DNA of 64,000 bases from CAZPUI01 sp964415525 (GTDB lineage Bacteria; Acidobacteriota; Holophagae; Holophagales; Holophagaceae). The position numbers and the translations under genes are program-made. Positions 26,537 to 35,854 of this stretch are shown piece after piece. Positions within the stretch are counted from its first letter, which is position 1. Every line of letters starts with the position of its first letter. The stretch is taken from the NCBI GenBank assembly GCA_964415525.1, contig CAYQAS010000005.1, positions 11,017 through 75,016 of the forward strand, in the 5' to 3' direction. The notes under the pieces were generated by a model. It saw only the letters and a program-made list of their open reading frames with translations, was not told the origin of the DNA and made no database searches.

Positions 26537-26962
26537 ATGCGGCAGCGGCTGCTCCTCGTCGATGACAACCCCGACGACATCCTGCTCTTTCGCAGGGCCG
26601 TCGACCGGATGGGCATCGACGTGGAACTGGTCAGTGCGGGAAGTGGGAAAGAGGCGCTTGCGATTCTCGAATCCAGGGAGCCTGCGGCTTTCAGCCTTCT
26701 TGTGCTCGACCTGAGGATGCCCGGCATGAGCGGGCTTGAACTGCTCAAGCATTTAGGGGAGCTCGACCAGCATCGCCATCTCCCGCGGGTGGTCTTCAGC
26801 ACCTCAGGGCTGCAGGATGACATCGCCTCCGTCTGGCGGGCGGGAGCCGCTGGATACGTGCAGAAACCCTTGGACCTCCGCGCCCACGATGCCGCAGTGG
26901 GGGCCATGTTGGATTTCTGGATCCGGCACAACCGCTTGCCCAGCCCCCCGAAGGATCTGTGA
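26537..26962 (+). CDS. Single-domain response regulator
   Basis: 141 residues, one receiver of the Rcp1 type (LLLVDDNPDDILLFRRAV; acceptor Asp58 in VLDLRMPG; Lys in VQKP). There is no output domain, so it probably passes phosphate on or acts by binding. The ATG lies one base after the upstream stop. The last base of its stop overlaps the ATG of the following kinase gene (TGATG). Confidence 0.9.
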   Translation: MRQRLLLVDDNPDDILLFRRAVDRMGIDVELVSAGSGKEALAILESREPAAFSLLVLDLRMPGMSGLELLKHLGELDQHRHLPRVVFSTSGLQDDIASVWRAGAAGYVQKPLDLRAHDAAVGAMLDFWIRHNRLPSPPKDL

Positions 26963-28872
26963 TGAAGGAACTGCGGCTTCTGCTGATCGAAGACAACGAA
27001 GACGATGCGTTACTTTTGGAACGCTTCCTTCGGCGGCAGGGCCTTGCCTTCACCTTGCGCCACGTCCTGGACATGCCTTCCTTTCAGGCAGTCTTTGCAC
27101 AGGGCGGTTGGGATGCCATCGTCTGCGACTTTCAGTTTCCGGGGGCAGACGCTCTGGACCTTCTGCCCTGGGTGCGAGAAGCCGATCCAGACATTCCATT
27201 CATTGTCGTATCCGGCAAAGTCGGCGAGGAACTCGCCGTGGCCGTCATGCGTGCCGGAGCCAACGATTTCCTGGTGAAGGGGCAGCTCGCCCGCCTCGCC
27301 CCCGCCCTGGAACGGGAGGTCCGGGATGCAGAGATCCGGCGCAAGCACCACATCCTGGAAAAGGAACGGGTCAAGCTCCACATGGCTGTGCACCAGATGC
27401 CGGACGGTCTCGTCATCACCGATGTCGAAGGCAAAATCCAGTACGCAAATCCAGCCATGGAAACCATTTCGGGCTACGGTCTGGAGGAGCTTTACGGCCA
27501 GACCCCCCGTGTATTCAAAAGCGGCCAGCAGGATCCTGCCTTCTACAGCAACATGTGGGCCACCCTCACCTCTGGGCGACTTTGGCGCGGAACGTTCATC
27601 AACCGAAAAAAGGGGGGCGAGTTCTGGCACTCCGAGGCGTTGATTTGTCCGGTCTTTGGTGTAGATGGCAAGATTTCCAACTTTGTATATACCAACCGAG
27701 ATGTGACGGCACAGCGCACCATGGAAGCGCGCCTGCAGGAGAGTCAGCGGCTGGAGGCCCTGGGATTGCTGACAGCGGGCGTCGCGCACGACTTCAACAA
27801 CCTGTTGATGCCCATCCTCGTGCATGCGGAAATGGGCCTGCGTCGGACGGATCTGGCCAATCGGGAGATCGAGCAGTTCCAGTCCATCCTCAAGCAGGTG
27901 GAGCGGGCCAAGAACCTGACCCGGCAGTTGGTCAGTTACTCTCGCGGCGGACACGAATCCGCAGAACCGATTCACCTGGGCCCTTTCATGGAAGAGACCC
28001 TCGCCCTGCTCCGAGCCGCAGTGCCCACGGAGCACGCCCTTGAAACCCACGTCGAAGAGCCGCATCTGGTGATCCTCGGCGCCCCCACGCGGCTCCAGCA
28101 GATCCTGCTCAACCTCACCAGCAATGCGCTGCAGGCGATGCAGAACCGCCCAGGCATCATTGGTCTCCGACTCAGCCGACAGGTCCTGCCGGAAACCTTC
28201 TGTGTGATGGATGATCTGCTCCCCGGCGGCAACTATGCGGTGCTGGAGATCAAGGACACGGGGTGCGGCATTCCCATCGACCTCCAGGACAAGATCTTCC
28301 TGCCTTTCGTCACGACAAAGTCCAAGCAGCAGGGGACCGGGCTGGGGCTGGCCATCGTCCTGGGGCTGGTGCGCGAAATGGGTGGCGGCATCCAGCTCGA
28401 AAGCGAGGTGGGCCAAGGGACCACCTTCAGGATTCTGCTTCCACTCATGAAGGGGAGTGCCGCCCGCACGGCCCAGATGCTCCCTGCAGAAGTTGTCCTG
28501 TCTGGCCCCGCACTGACACTCCTGATGGTGGATGATGATGCGCTCCTGCTCTCTGTTGCCAGCCGGGCGCTGCGGGAACTGGGGCACACCGTTAGGTCCG
28601 TGCGTAGCCCCTCCAAGGCCATGCTCTGGTTCAGGGATCATCCAAACATGCCAGATGCTGCGGTATTGGATTACGCGATGCCGGAGTGCAGCGGCTTGGA
28701 CCTGATGGCGGGGCTCAAAGGCGTGCGCCCGGATCTCCCCTGCGTCCTGGTCAGCGGAAACCTGGACCAAGTGGATCGGGAGCGTGCTGAGCAGCTCGGC
28801 TGCACCGAGCTGCTTCAGAAACCCATCCAGATCAAGGAACTCATCCAGGCACTGACAAGGGTGCTGTCCTGA
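26962..28872 (+). CDS. Hybrid kinase REC-PAS-HisKA-HATPase-REC
   Basis: 636 residues. N-terminal receiver (LLLIEDNEDD, acceptor Asp56), PAS domain at about 135-260 (DGLVITDVEGKIQYANPAMETISGY, then DVTAQRTM). HisKA has His276 in GVAHDFNNLL, the NtrB-like class; HATPase is complete (NLTSNALQAM, DTGCGIP, GTGLGLAIV). A C-terminal receiver has Asp570 in VLDYAMPE. Receivers on both ends fit a phosphorelay that takes phosphate in and can hand it on. ATG at 26962 overlaps the preceding stop. Last gene of the + strand operon; the convergent 1394-residue kinase ends 9 bases beyond. Confidence 0.92.
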   Translation: MKELRLLLIEDNEDDALLLERFLRRQGLAFTLRHVLDMPSFQAVFAQGGWDAIVCDFQFPGADALDLLPWVREADPDIPFIVVSGKVGEELAVAVMRAGANDFLVKGQLARLAPALEREVRDAEIRRKHHILEKERVKLHMAVHQMPDGLVITDVEGKIQYANPAMETISGYGLEELYGQTPRVFKSGQQDPAFYSNMWATLTSGRLWRGTFINRKKGGEFWHSEALICPVFGVDGKISNFVYTNRDVTAQRTMEARLQESQRLEALGLLTAGVAHDFNNLLMPILVHAEMGLRRTDLANREIEQFQSILKQVERAKNLTRQLVSYSRGGHESAEPIHLGPFMEETLALLRAAVPTEHALETHVEEPHLVILGAPTRLQQILLNLTSNALQAMQNRPGIIGLRLSRQVLPETFCVMDDLLPGGNYAVLEIKDTGCGIPIDLQDKIFLPFVTTKSKQQGTGLGLAIVLGLVREMGGGIQLESEVGQGTTFRILLPLMKGSAARTAQMLPAEVVLSGPALTLLMVDDDALLLSVASRALRELGHTVRSVRSPSKAMLWFRDHPNMPDAAVLDYAMPECSGLDLMAGLKGVRPDLPCVLVSGNLDQVDRERAEQLGCTELLQKPIQIKELIQALTRVLS

Positions 28873-28881
28873 AGATGGGAC

Positions 28882-31800
28882 CTATGTGTCGCGAAGCGGC
28901 ACGGAGAAATAAAACGCAGCGCCTTTGCCCTCTTCGCCTTCGGCCCAGGCTTTTCCGCCATGGCGGTTCATCACACGGCGGACGATGGCCAGGCCCAGCC
29001 CTGTGCCCGCAAACGCTTCGTTGGTGTGCAAGCGCACGAACGGCGTGAAGAGCCAATCAGCCTTTGCGGCGGGAAATCCGACCCCTGTGTCCCGGATTCG
29101 AAAGACATTTTCGTCGACCTGTTCGAAATACACTTCCTGTTCCGATCGCCCGGCAGTGAATTTCCAGGCGTTCCGCAAAAGGTTATCGAGAGCGATGCGC
29201 AGCAGATCCAAATCTCCGAAGCAGCGCATGCCCGGCTGAACGGCCCAGGACACTGCGTGTTCGCGCGGTTCCAGCGCAAGGGTTTCGCAGATGTCCTGCC
29301 CCAGGTGACTCAGATCCACCTCGCAGCCATTGAAATCCTGTTGGGAGAGGCGGCTCAGTTTCAGCATGTCCTCGATGAGCTGGGCCATGCGCTGGCCGGC
29401 TCTGAGAATGCGGTCCAGGTAGTCGTTTGCCGTGGGGTCGAGGTGATCCCCGCAATCCTCCCGCATGGCCTGGGCGAAGCCTGTCATGGAGCGCAGCGGA
29501 GCGCGCAGGTCATGGCTGACGCTGTAGCTGAAGGCCTGCAACTCCGAATTTGCGGCTTCTAGCTGGGTGGTCCGTTCCTTGACCCGCTGATCCAGGTCTT
29601 CCGCAAACCGGTTGAGGGCCTCCGTGGCCGCCATGGCTTCGGTGATGTCACGGGAGGAAACGACGCTGATGCGTCTGCCGTCCTCCTCGAAGTTGCCCGC
29701 CACGAGATCCACGGGGAATACGGTCCCGTCCTTGCGCCGATGCAGCCGTCCACGCACATGGCTGGTGCTTCCCCGGGTGGCCCGCTCGGTTTCGGCAGCC
29801 TGGGCAGAGACGTCCGTGGCCTTCATGGTCAGGAGTTCTTCCAGGGTGTAGCCGTAGGTCTGGCAGAAGGCCGGGTTGGCGCCAAGAATCTCCAGGGTGT
29901 CCTTATCCAGCAGTACGATGCCGTCCGCTGCGGTTTCGAAGACTGCCCGGTGACGTCGTTCCTGGGCCTCCAGGAGTTGTTCTGCTGCCCTCAGGGCATC
30001 CAGGGCCCGCTTCTCGGCATCGATGTCCAAGAAGGCCCCGTAGACCCTGACCGCTTTGCCCTCCCACAATTCTGCCTCGCCGATGGCGCGCACCCAGACG
30101 CGACGTCCTCGACCGGTGATGAGTTCCATTTCCAAATCGAAGGAACGACCCTCACTGATGGCCGATTGCATGGCCTGCTGGATGACCGAACGCCATTCCG
30201 GGGCATAGAACTGGATGGAGCTTTCAACTTCGGGGACATAGGAGTCCGGGTCCAGTTCGTGGATCCGATAGACCCCCTCGGACCACGTGAGCTTCTGCCG
30301 ACCGAGGTCCACCTCCCAGCCTCCCACCCTGGCGATCCGCTGCATCTGCCCCAGAAGTTCGTGCGCATGTGTGAGCTCCAGCCGCGTGAGGGATTCTTCC
30401 GTGATATCCGACGCGAAGACGGCGACGCCGACCACCTCGTGGGCGTCATTGCGGACGGGCTGGTGACGAACCTGATAGGTGCGCTGAGTATTCCCCTGCA
30501 CACCCAAAGTTCCCTCTACCAGGAACGAGGTGCCCTCCATGGCGCGATTCAAATTGGTGCGGGCTTGCGCCCAATCTTCGGGCACCGTCATGCAGGCACT
30601 CAAGTGATCCCCAAGATGGATCTGAACACCATACAGCTGCGTCATGACCGCGGCGTGAGCCCGATTGAAGCTCGTGTACCGGTAGTCCCCATCCAGGGAA
30701 AAGATGGGCGCATCCGAGCTCTCGAGGATGCCCTGGAGCACGCTGTTGTTGTAGGACAGGGCCGCCTCCACCCGCTTCTGGGAGGTGATGTCCGTGGAGA
30801 TGCCCAACAGTCCGCCAGGGGGATCTCCCGCCACCTCTCCTGGGAGCGGGGTCTTAATCTCCAGATAGACCGACGCGGAACCATCGGCATGGGGCACCGC
30901 GATTTCCTCCCGGGAAGGACTTCCGGAAAGCACCTGGAGATCCACCTCCCGAAGCCGCTGAACCGTTTCAGCGGGGAAGAACCGGGCATCCTCCGCCCCC
31001 ACCAAGGCTTCAGCCGTGCAACCAAACAGATCCAGGGTGCTCTGGTTGGCGTACCGGTACCGGGATTCCCGATCCTTCATATAGACATGCACCGGCACGG
31101 CATCCAGAGCGTTCCGTAGGCGGTTCGCCTCCGCCAGGGCTGCGGCACGCCCGCGCTCCCGCCGCTCGAGATCCAACGCCGCGGCGATCCAGTGAGCCAC
31201 GCCTTGAAGGAAGGCCACATCCTCCTGATAGAACGGTTTGAGATGGGTTTCATGCGCACCCAGCACGCCATAGGGGCTGCTTGGGTTGCCGATGACCACG
31301 GAAATGCCGCTGCGGCCCCCGTGTTCGCGGAGCAACGAACACCCCTGGAACCGGACTTCCGTGGCCAGGTCTTCGACCACCACGGGAGTTGCGGAAGCGA
31401 GGGCACTGCCAGCCTGCGTGTCACTCGCGGCCGAGATTCGGGCAGAGCCCACCAGGCCCTCGCCCCAACCCACCCCGGCCACGAGTTTCAAGTCGGTGCC
31501 ATCGGGCTCCAGCAGCAGCACCATGCTGAGCGGAAGCGCCAGGATCCGGGCCACCACCGCGGCCGCCTGGGCCTGAAAGGCCTCGGATCCAACCCCCTGT
31601 ACCACCAACAACCCCAGTTCCGCGATGGCCGCCTGCTGCCTCGCCCGACGTTCCAGGCGCTGGCGATCTTCCAGGACATCCAGCGCGAACGAGAGATCTT
31701 GGGCCAATTCCACGAGCAGATGCACGCGATCGTCACTGAAGAAGCCCGGTTCCTTGGCATGGAGGCTGATCAGCCCCACCACCTGTCCCCGCTGCATCAG

Positions 31801-33066
31801 AGGCAGGTCGGCACTGGATCGCAGGCCGTAGTGAAGGGAGCGCCCATTGCAATGCGCCACCGTTTCATCCAAGGCCCAATCCTGGATAAGGACCGGCCGG
31901 GCCTCCTGGACGCACCGACTGATCGGCCCCTGGAGTTCCCCGGCCTCCCAACAGGGGATCCGGAACTGTTTCGTGTAGTCCGCCGCCGCCCCGGATGCCA
32001 CCACCGGCTCCACAAAGCGGCGCTCCCGGTCGATCCAGCCGATCCAGGCCAGATCGAAATGCGCGCGCTGGATGCAGATTTCGGTGATGGCCTGAAAGAG
32101 CAGATTCCGATCCACGGCATGCACGATGGCCTCGTTCGCCAATGCCAGTGTCGCGTAGAGCTGGGCGGAGCGATCGCGCTGCGCATGCAGGGCCTTGCGC
32201 TCCGTGACATCCCGCACCAGGGCCCACATCCCGAGAGGCCGTCCTACTTCATCCCGCACCAGAAAGGTCCGGAGCTCCACAGGGAAAATGGAGCCATCCT
32301 TGCGGCGGTATTCCTTTTCGTAGACCTCGGAGGCTCCCTGCAGCATGATGCGCTGCTCCACGATCTCCTGCTCATAGGCATGCCAGCGCTCGGGCGTAAT
32401 GTCCTGGTAGGTCTTGCTCAGCAGGTCGGCTTCGGAATAGCCCAGCATCTGCTGGTAGACCGGATTGAAGCCTACGATCCGCCCGGCCATGTCCGTTTCC
32501 ACGAACGCATCCGTCATCGCCTGAAAGAGCCGGGTATAGCGCTTCTCGGTGATCTGAAGCACCTCGTTCAGCTCCTCGCGCTCCTCCAGCAACCGATCGA
32601 GCTGACTCATCTTTTGATCGAGCTTGCGGGACAGCACGTCACTCCGCTTCCCGAGATACTCCAGGTCGCACTCGGGTTCGGCCGGAGGCTTGGTTTCGGC
32701 CCGAGCAAGCATCTCCCCTACGATCTGGGCGAGCGCCTCCGGCTCCATGGGCTTGCGCAAGAAATACTCCGCCCCGAGGCTCAGGGCAAAGGCCTCATCC
32801 TTCGCTTCCATGTAGGTAGCCGTATAGAACAGGAAGGGAATGCGCCGCAGGGTCACCGATGTCTTCATGCGTCGACAGAGTTCATAGCCGTCCATCACCG
32901 GCATGAGGATGTCGGAGACCACCAGATCCACGGGATGCTGCTGGACCAGCTCCCAAGCCTGCGCCCCATGCTCCGCCGAGAGGGTCTCGTATCCCAGCCC
33001 TTTGAACAGCATCTCGAGCAGGTAGCGGTTCGGAACGATGTCATCGACGATCAGGATGGTGGTCAT
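28882..33066 (-). CDS. Large multi-sensor histidine kinase (REC, PAS, GAF repeats)
   Basis: 1394 residues. Order: receiver (ILIVDDIVPN, acceptor Asp52), coiled coil, PAS (about 180-300), two GAF domains (about 305-465 and 475-645), then four PAS domains (about 655-1165, with DITSQK, DITEES and DITEA ends). HisKA follows with His1185 in YSVSHDLRAPL and a complete HATPase (NLLRNAWKF, DTGVGFP, GTGLGLAIV). The SHDLRAPL class is that of phytochrome-like kinases. No membrane segment is seen, so it is cytosolic. Its ATG overlaps the end of the single REC gene by 4 bases, which makes it the last gene of the TonB-YfiR-kinase-REC operon. Confidence 0.92.
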   Translation of the reverse strand: MTTILIVDDIVPNRYLLEMLFKGLGYETLSAEHGAQAWELVQQHPVDLVVSDILMPVMDGYELCRRMKTSVTLRRIPFLFYTATYMEAKDEAFALSLGAEYFLRKPMEPEALAQIVGEMLARAETKPPAEPECDLEYLGKRSDVLSRKLDQKMSQLDRLLEEREELNEVLQITEKRYTRLFQAMTDAFVETDMAGRIVGFNPVYQQMLGYSEADLLSKTYQDITPERWHAYEQEIVEQRIMLQGASEVYEKEYRRKDGSIFPVELRTFLVRDEVGRPLGMWALVRDVTERKALHAQRDRSAQLYATLALANEAIVHAVDRNLLFQAITEICIQRAHFDLAWIGWIDRERRFVEPVVASGAAADYTKQFRIPCWEAGELQGPISRCVQEARPVLIQDWALDETVAHCNGRSLHYGLRSSADLPLMQRGQVVGLISLHAKEPGFFSDDRVHLLVELAQDLSFALDVLEDRQRLERRARQQAAIAELGLLVVQGVGSEAFQAQAAAVVARILALPLSMVLLLEPDGTDLKLVAGVGWGEGLVGSARISAASDTQAGSALASATPVVVEDLATEVRFQGCSLLREHGGRSGISVVIGNPSSPYGVLGAHETHLKPFYQEDVAFLQGVAHWIAAALDLERRERGRAAALAEANRLRNALDAVPVHVYMKDRESRYRYANQSTLDLFGCTAEALVGAEDARFFPAETVQRLREVDLQVLSGSPSREEIAVPHADGSASVYLEIKTPLPGEVAGDPPGGLLGISTDITSQKRVEAALSYNNSVLQGILESSDAPIFSLDGDYRYTSFNRAHAAVMTQLYGVQIHLGDHLSACMTVPEDWAQARTNLNRAMEGTSFLVEGTLGVQGNTQRTYQVRHQPVRNDAHEVVGVAVFASDITEESLTRLELTHAHELLGQMQRIARVGGWEVDLGRQKLTWSEGVYRIHELDPDSYVPEVESSIQFYAPEWRSVIQQAMQSAISEGRSFDLEMELITGRGRRVWVRAIGEAELWEGKAVRVYGAFLDIDAEKRALDALRAAEQLLEAQERRHRAVFETAADGIVLLDKDTLEILGANPAFCQTYGYTLEELLTMKATDVSAQAAETERATRGSTSHVRGRLHRRKDGTVFPVDLVAGNFEEDGRRISVVSSRDITEAMAATEALNRFAEDLDQRVKERTTQLEAANSELQAFSYSVSHDLRAPLRSMTGFAQAMREDCGDHLDPTANDYLDRILRAGQRMAQLIEDMLKLSRLSQQDFNGCEVDLSHLGQDICETLALEPREHAVSWAVQPGMRCFGDLDLLRIALDNLLRNAWKFTAGRSEQEVYFEQVDENVFRIRDTGVGFPAAKADWLFTPFVRLHTNEAFAGTGLGLAIVRRVMNRHGGKAWAEGEEGKGAAFYFSVPLRDT

Positions 33067-33446
33067 CGCCGACCTCCCGTCGGGTTCAGATGGGCTTCCA
33101 CCTGTCCCAAGAACGTCTCTGGATTGATGGGTTTCTCAATGTAGCCATCGCACCCTGCGGCCAGGGCCGCCTCCTTGTCGCCCACCATGGCGTACGAGGT
33201 CACCGCCACGATCGGGATGGCCTTCAGTTCGGGATTCGCCCGGAGATGCCGCGCGATTTCGTGCCCGTCCATGCCGGGAAGCTGGATGTCCAGGAGGATG
33301 AGGTCCGGCATCTCCTGCCTCGCCAGGGCGATGCCCTCAGGGCCGCTCATGGCCTGGAGGACCGTATGACCTGCCGCCCGGAGCATGAAGGAGACGAGGT
33401 AGAGGTTCTGTTCGTTGTCTTCGATGTAGAGGATGCGAGCACTCAT
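33063..33446 (-). CDS. DivK-like single-domain response regulator
   Basis: 127 residues: ILYIEDNEQNLYLVSFMLRAAGH, acceptor Asp53 in LLDIQLPG, and Lys in IEKPINP, the DivK/PleD receiver style. No output domain. It overlaps both neighbours by 4 bases and sits between a membrane kinase and a REC-headed cytosolic kinase, which suggests it shuttles phosphate between them. Confidence 0.92.
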   Translation of the reverse strand: MSARILYIEDNEQNLYLVSFMLRAAGHTVLQAMSGPEGIALARQEMPDLILLDIQLPGMDGHEIARHLRANPELKAIPIVAVTSYAMVGDKEAALAAGCDGYIEKPINPETFLGQVEAHLNPTGGRR

Positions 33447-35317
33447 GATCGGACTCCCTGCGCGGGCAACGTAACGATGAACGTGCTTCCGGCCTCGGGT
33501 TGGCTTTCCACCCGGAGCTGCCCACCGAGCAGTTCCACCAGACGCTTGGAGATGGACAGGCCCAGGCCCGTGCCCTCGTATTTCCGAGTCAGTCCGGAAT
33601 CGATCTGGCGGAAGGGCTTGAACAGCGTGTCCATGTCCTCGGACCGGATGCCGATCCCTGTATCCCGGACACGGATTTCGATGGTTCCCTCCCTTCCGGT
33701 GGCGGAAAGCAGGACACCACCCCGTTCAGTGAACTTGATGGCGTTGCTCAGCAGGTTGAGCACCACCTGCTCCACCCGACGCCGGTCGCTCACCACCTGG
33801 TTCAGATCAGGTGCCAGCGCCAGTTCCAGCGCGATTCCCTTGCGTTCGGCCAGAGGGTGCACCCCGCGCACCGCCTTCTCCAGGCTCTCCCGAAGGTCGA
33901 ATGGTTGGTGGGTCACTTCCAGCTGACCCGCCTCGATCTTGGAGATGTCCAGCACGTCGTTGATGAGGTCAAGGAGATGGCGCGAGCTGTCACGGACCAT
34001 GCCGAGCTGTTTCTTCTGTTCGTCGTTCATGGGACCCACCAGCCCCTGAAGGAGAATGCCCGTGAACCCGATGATGGAATTCAGCGGCGTGCGCAGTTCA
34101 TGGGACATGGTGGCCAGGAAGGCGGACTTGATCTGATCCGCCGCCTCCGCCCGCTCCTTGGCCAGCCGCAGGGATTCGGCGTGTTCCCGCTCCGCCGTGA
34201 TGTCCTCGATGAGGCCCACCATGCCTCGGGAGGGGTCCGATCGGTCCGCGGCCTGGGCGGTCATGCGCCCCCAGAACGTGCTGCCGTCCTTCCGGACCAG
34301 CATCTGATCTCGCGTGAACATCACGCCGCGCCTCAGGCAGTCCGCCGTCTCTCCCCCCACAGCTTCGTAGGTGGCTTCATCGGGGTACCAACTCCGGGTG
34401 CTCTGGCCGACCATGCTCCCGGGCGCATGTCCGAACAGGTCATCCATGCGGCGGTTGCACCGGATGATCGTGCGGTCCTTCACCAGAACGATGCCGGAGG
34501 TGGCCGCCTCGAAGATGGCCTGCAACTGCTCGCTGGCGGATCGCCATTCGAAAGTTTTCTCTGCCACCAGCTGTTCCAGGCGTTCATTCACGTCCCGCAG
34601 GTGCCCGTCCCGCTCCTGGATCTGCTGAAGCATGGCGTTGAAGGCATCCACCAGCACGCCCAGCTCGTCTTCGGTCTCCCGCACCGCCCGCAGGCTGTAG
34701 TCCTTGCGAAGGGTGATGCGGCGGGCGGTGGCCGAAAGGTGGGCGAGTGGAGACAGCACGATCCGCTGCAGGCGTGCCGAGAATCCAAGGGCCACCAGTC
34801 CTGCCAGCGAGAGGATGGCTCCGCTGATGAGGAAGGACCGGAGCATTTGTGCACGGAGATCCCGCAGGTGGGCCCGGATGCAGAGGGTGCCGATGCGGGT
34901 TCCTCGCTGGAGGATCGGCTCCGTATGGGTCACATGATCGCCCTCGAACCTTGTGCCCAGGGGACCGAGTGCCACCGTTCCAGAGGCGGCATCCCCCCCC
35001 GAGGCCGCATAGGTCGCCAGGAGCTGCCCCGACCCGTTGTAGATGGCCCCCCCCGTCACGCTGGACTTGCCCCGGAGCGCCGCCAGGTTCTCCCGGATCA
35101 TCTGGGGGTCCTCGAAGAGAATGGCCGCCGTGCTGCGATCGGCGATGAGCTTGCCCAGGGTGGAGAGATCCTGGGCCAGGCCCTGTCGAAGGGTGGCCCG
35201 CTCACGCAGCGCGAGGGCGGTGCCAGCCAAGGTCAGCGCCATCAGGCAGGTGGCCAGGATGATCAGGGTCAGCTTGGCCTTGAGCGGCAACCGCGAGACG
35301 AATCCGCGCATTCTCAT
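33443..35317 (-). CDS. Membrane histidine kinase with YfiN-like periplasmic domain, HAMP and PAS
   Basis: 624 residues. Membrane segment about 13-37, periplasmic domain about 38-163 (RERATLRQGLAQDLSTLGKLIADRSTAAILFEDP, as in the CHASE8-type sensor of YfiN). Then a second membrane segment, HAMP (about 186-240), PAS (about 260-385), HisKA with His406 in ATMSHELRTPLNSI, and a complete HATPase (NLLSNAIKF, DTGIGI, GTGLGLSIS). ATG at 35317 has GGAGG upstream and overlaps the yfiR-like stop by 4 bases. In YfiBNR systems a YfiR protein holds the periplasmic domain of a cyclase inactive; here the cyclase is replaced by a kinase. Confidence 0.9.
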   Translation of the reverse strand: MRMRGFVSRLPLKAKLTLIILATCLMALTLAGTALALRERATLRQGLAQDLSTLGKLIADRSTAAILFEDPQMIRENLAALRGKSSVTGGAIYNGSGQLLATYAASGGDAASGTVALGPLGTRFEGDHVTHTEPILQRGTRIGTLCIRAHLRDLRAQMLRSFLISGAILSLAGLVALGFSARLQRIVLSPLAHLSATARRITLRKDYSLRAVRETEDELGVLVDAFNAMLQQIQERDGHLRDVNERLEQLVAEKTFEWRSASEQLQAIFEAATSGIVLVKDRTIIRCNRRMDDLFGHAPGSMVGQSTRSWYPDEATYEAVGGETADCLRRGVMFTRDQMLVRKDGSTFWGRMTAQAADRSDPSRGMVGLIEDITAEREHAESLRLAKERAEAADQIKSAFLATMSHELRTPLNSIIGFTGILLQGLVGPMNDEQKKQLGMVRDSSRHLLDLINDVLDISKIEAGQLEVTHQPFDLRESLEKAVRGVHPLAERKGIALELALAPDLNQVVSDRRRVEQVVLNLLSNAIKFTERGGVLLSATGREGTIEIRVRDTGIGIRSEDMDTLFKPFRQIDSGLTRKYEGTGLGLSISKRLVELLGGQLRVESQPEAGSTFIVTLPAQGVRS

Positions 35318-35853
35318 TCGCCCCCCTCCGGCAGCACCCGGGCGACTTCCAGGAGCTTGCCGCTCAACCGCAGTCCTGCCTCCCGCGCCGCACGCAGGTT
35401 CACTTCCATGCGCACCCGGCCCTCCACCAGCACGAACCCGATGACGCCTCCGCGGCGGGCAAATCCCGGAAGGGAGCTCACGGTCAACACGCTCTGCCCT
35501 TGAAGCTGTCTCAGGAGACCGGACACCTGAGCCTGTTCGGAGTCCCCCACGATCAGGATGTGGAAACGCGAAAGCTGCTTGGCGTCGGCGCGCACGCGCT
35601 CCACGTGGAGGGCGCGCCTCGTCCCTCCGCGGGCCGCCAGCTGCTCCAGAAGTCCCGCCATGGCATCCCGGCCCACGACCCCGATGCGCAGGGGGGCGGC
35701 GGCTGCGACGGGATCCTCCCGGGTCCACTCCACGAACTGCGTGAGATGGAAGACGTAGGTGGCCTCCACCTTCGCAACCAAGTCCTCCGCCCCCGCAGAC
35801 AGGCACCCGAGCGCACAACAGAAAAAGCAGGCCCGCAGGAAGAAGCCAGCCAT
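35314..35853 (-). CDS. YfiR-like periplasmic protein (DUF4154)
   Basis: 179 residues. Signal peptide with a Cys-rich core (MAGFFLRACFFCCALGCLSAGA) followed by the YfiR/DUF4154 pattern: VEATYVFHLTQFVEWT, LRIGVVGRDAM, FHILIVGDSEQ, VLTVSSLPGFARRGGVIGFV and RVRMEVNLRAAREAGLRLSGKLLEVAR at the end. YfiR proteins bind periplasmic sensor domains and repress them. Start at 35853 lies one base past the TonB receptor stop; no good ribosome site, so coupling is likely. It sits between a TonB receptor and a kinase with a matching periplasmic domain. Confidence 0.9.
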   Translation of the reverse strand: MAGFFLRACFFCCALGCLSAGAEDLVAKVEATYVFHLTQFVEWTREDPVAAAAPLRIGVVGRDAMAGLLEQLAARGGTRRALHVERVRADAKQLSRFHILIVGDSEQAQVSGLLRQLQGQSVLTVSSLPGFARRGGVIGFVLVEGRVRMEVNLRAAREAGLRLSGKLLEVARVLPEGGE

Positions 35854-35854
35854 G